Assembly (NCBI GenBank): GCA_937922235.1
Contig: CAKZVC010000037.1
Location: 28,386 to 92,385, forward strand
DNA length: 64,000 nucleotides
Source of the DNA: an uncultured Acidimicrobiales bacterium
GTDB lineage: Bacteria; Actinomycetota; Acidimicrobiia; Acidimicrobiales; SHLQ01
Reading direction: 5' to 3'
The notes below the pieces were generated by a model, which worked only from the letters and a program-made list of their open reading frames with translations, did not search any database and was not told the origin of the DNA. Position numbers and translations under genes: made by a program. Shown here one piece after another: positions 61,514 through 64,000 of the stretch (position 1 is the first letter of the stretch; each line of letters begins with the position of its first letter).

Positions 61514-64000
<2,487 letters not shown>

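Overview
The window looks like a chromosomal stretch from a high-GC actinobacterium, most likely of the Acidimicrobiia/Ilumatobacter kind. This is inferred from codon bias, GTG starts, several lipoproteins with Thr/Glu-rich linkers, an AldO-type oxidase, a SARP-type regulator and an actinobacterial form of LeuS. No rRNA, tRNA, CRISPR array, insertion sequence or prophage structural gene was seen. Both ends cut genes: a PBP4-type carboxypeptidase on the left and leuS on the right.

Layout. 1-1827: cell-wall carboxypeptidase, ThpR-like phosphodiesterase and a bacterial PH-domain protein, all on the minus strand. 1957-6494: a compact three-gene cassette (PD-(D/E)XK-like nuclease, large P-loop NTPase, small membrane protein), by eye lower in GC than its neighbours and shaped like an antiphage or conflict system. 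6526-8265: etfBA. 8468-11792: RTX-repeat protein and an acyltransferase-3/SGNH protein. 11908-23280: a ten-gene minus-strand operon that I cannot match to a named system. It holds a SARP regulator, subtilase, two large unknown proteins, a protein with a possible pore-forming hairpin, two Trypco2-like proteins, a 54-residue protein, a permuted NlpC/P60 protein and a GH24-like/DUF2272 protein whose catalytic Glu appears to be Gln. None has a visible signal peptide. 23444-26363: COG0523 GTPase and membrane proteins.

26511-49712 is dominated by methylated-amine and one-carbon metabolism: a dimethylglycine/sarcosine dehydrogenase-like flavoprotein (26511-29030), an FCD-GntR regulator (34032-34715), fhs and a MetF-like reductase (39240-41865), and an operon of corrinoid protein, 'virulence factor' domain protein, methyl-THF methyltransferase, RamA-like activator and MttB-family methyltransferase (44026-49712). 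A plausible reading is stepwise use of glycine betaine or a related quaternary amine. MttB moves a methyl group to the corrinoid protein, MtgA-like enzyme passes it to THF, MetF oxidises methyl-THF, and Fhs may release formate with ATP gain. The resulting dimethylglycine would be oxidised by the flavoprotein with electrons passing to EtfAB. Two distinct shared DNA motifs support coordinate control: TGATATATCA plus a flanking TGTATCA-like element before etfB, the dehydrogenase and gntR, and TTCCAC-RAT-GYGGAA before fhs and the corrinoid operon. Interspersed are duplicated serine hydrolases, an aldo/keto reductase, an alditol oxidase, an arrestin-like/P-loop trio and a GGDEF-EAL protein.

49978-54306 is an iron block: VIT1/CCC1 transporter, divergent ferric-iron binding lipoprotein and fused permease, two related DtxR-like boxes in the shared promoter region, and a DtxR/IdeR-type regulator. 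54378-64000 is mostly housekeeping: PabBC fusion, DUF1015, SerA, an alcohol dehydrogenase-like protein, an EEP-family phosphatase/nuclease, a Nudix hydrolase and leuS.
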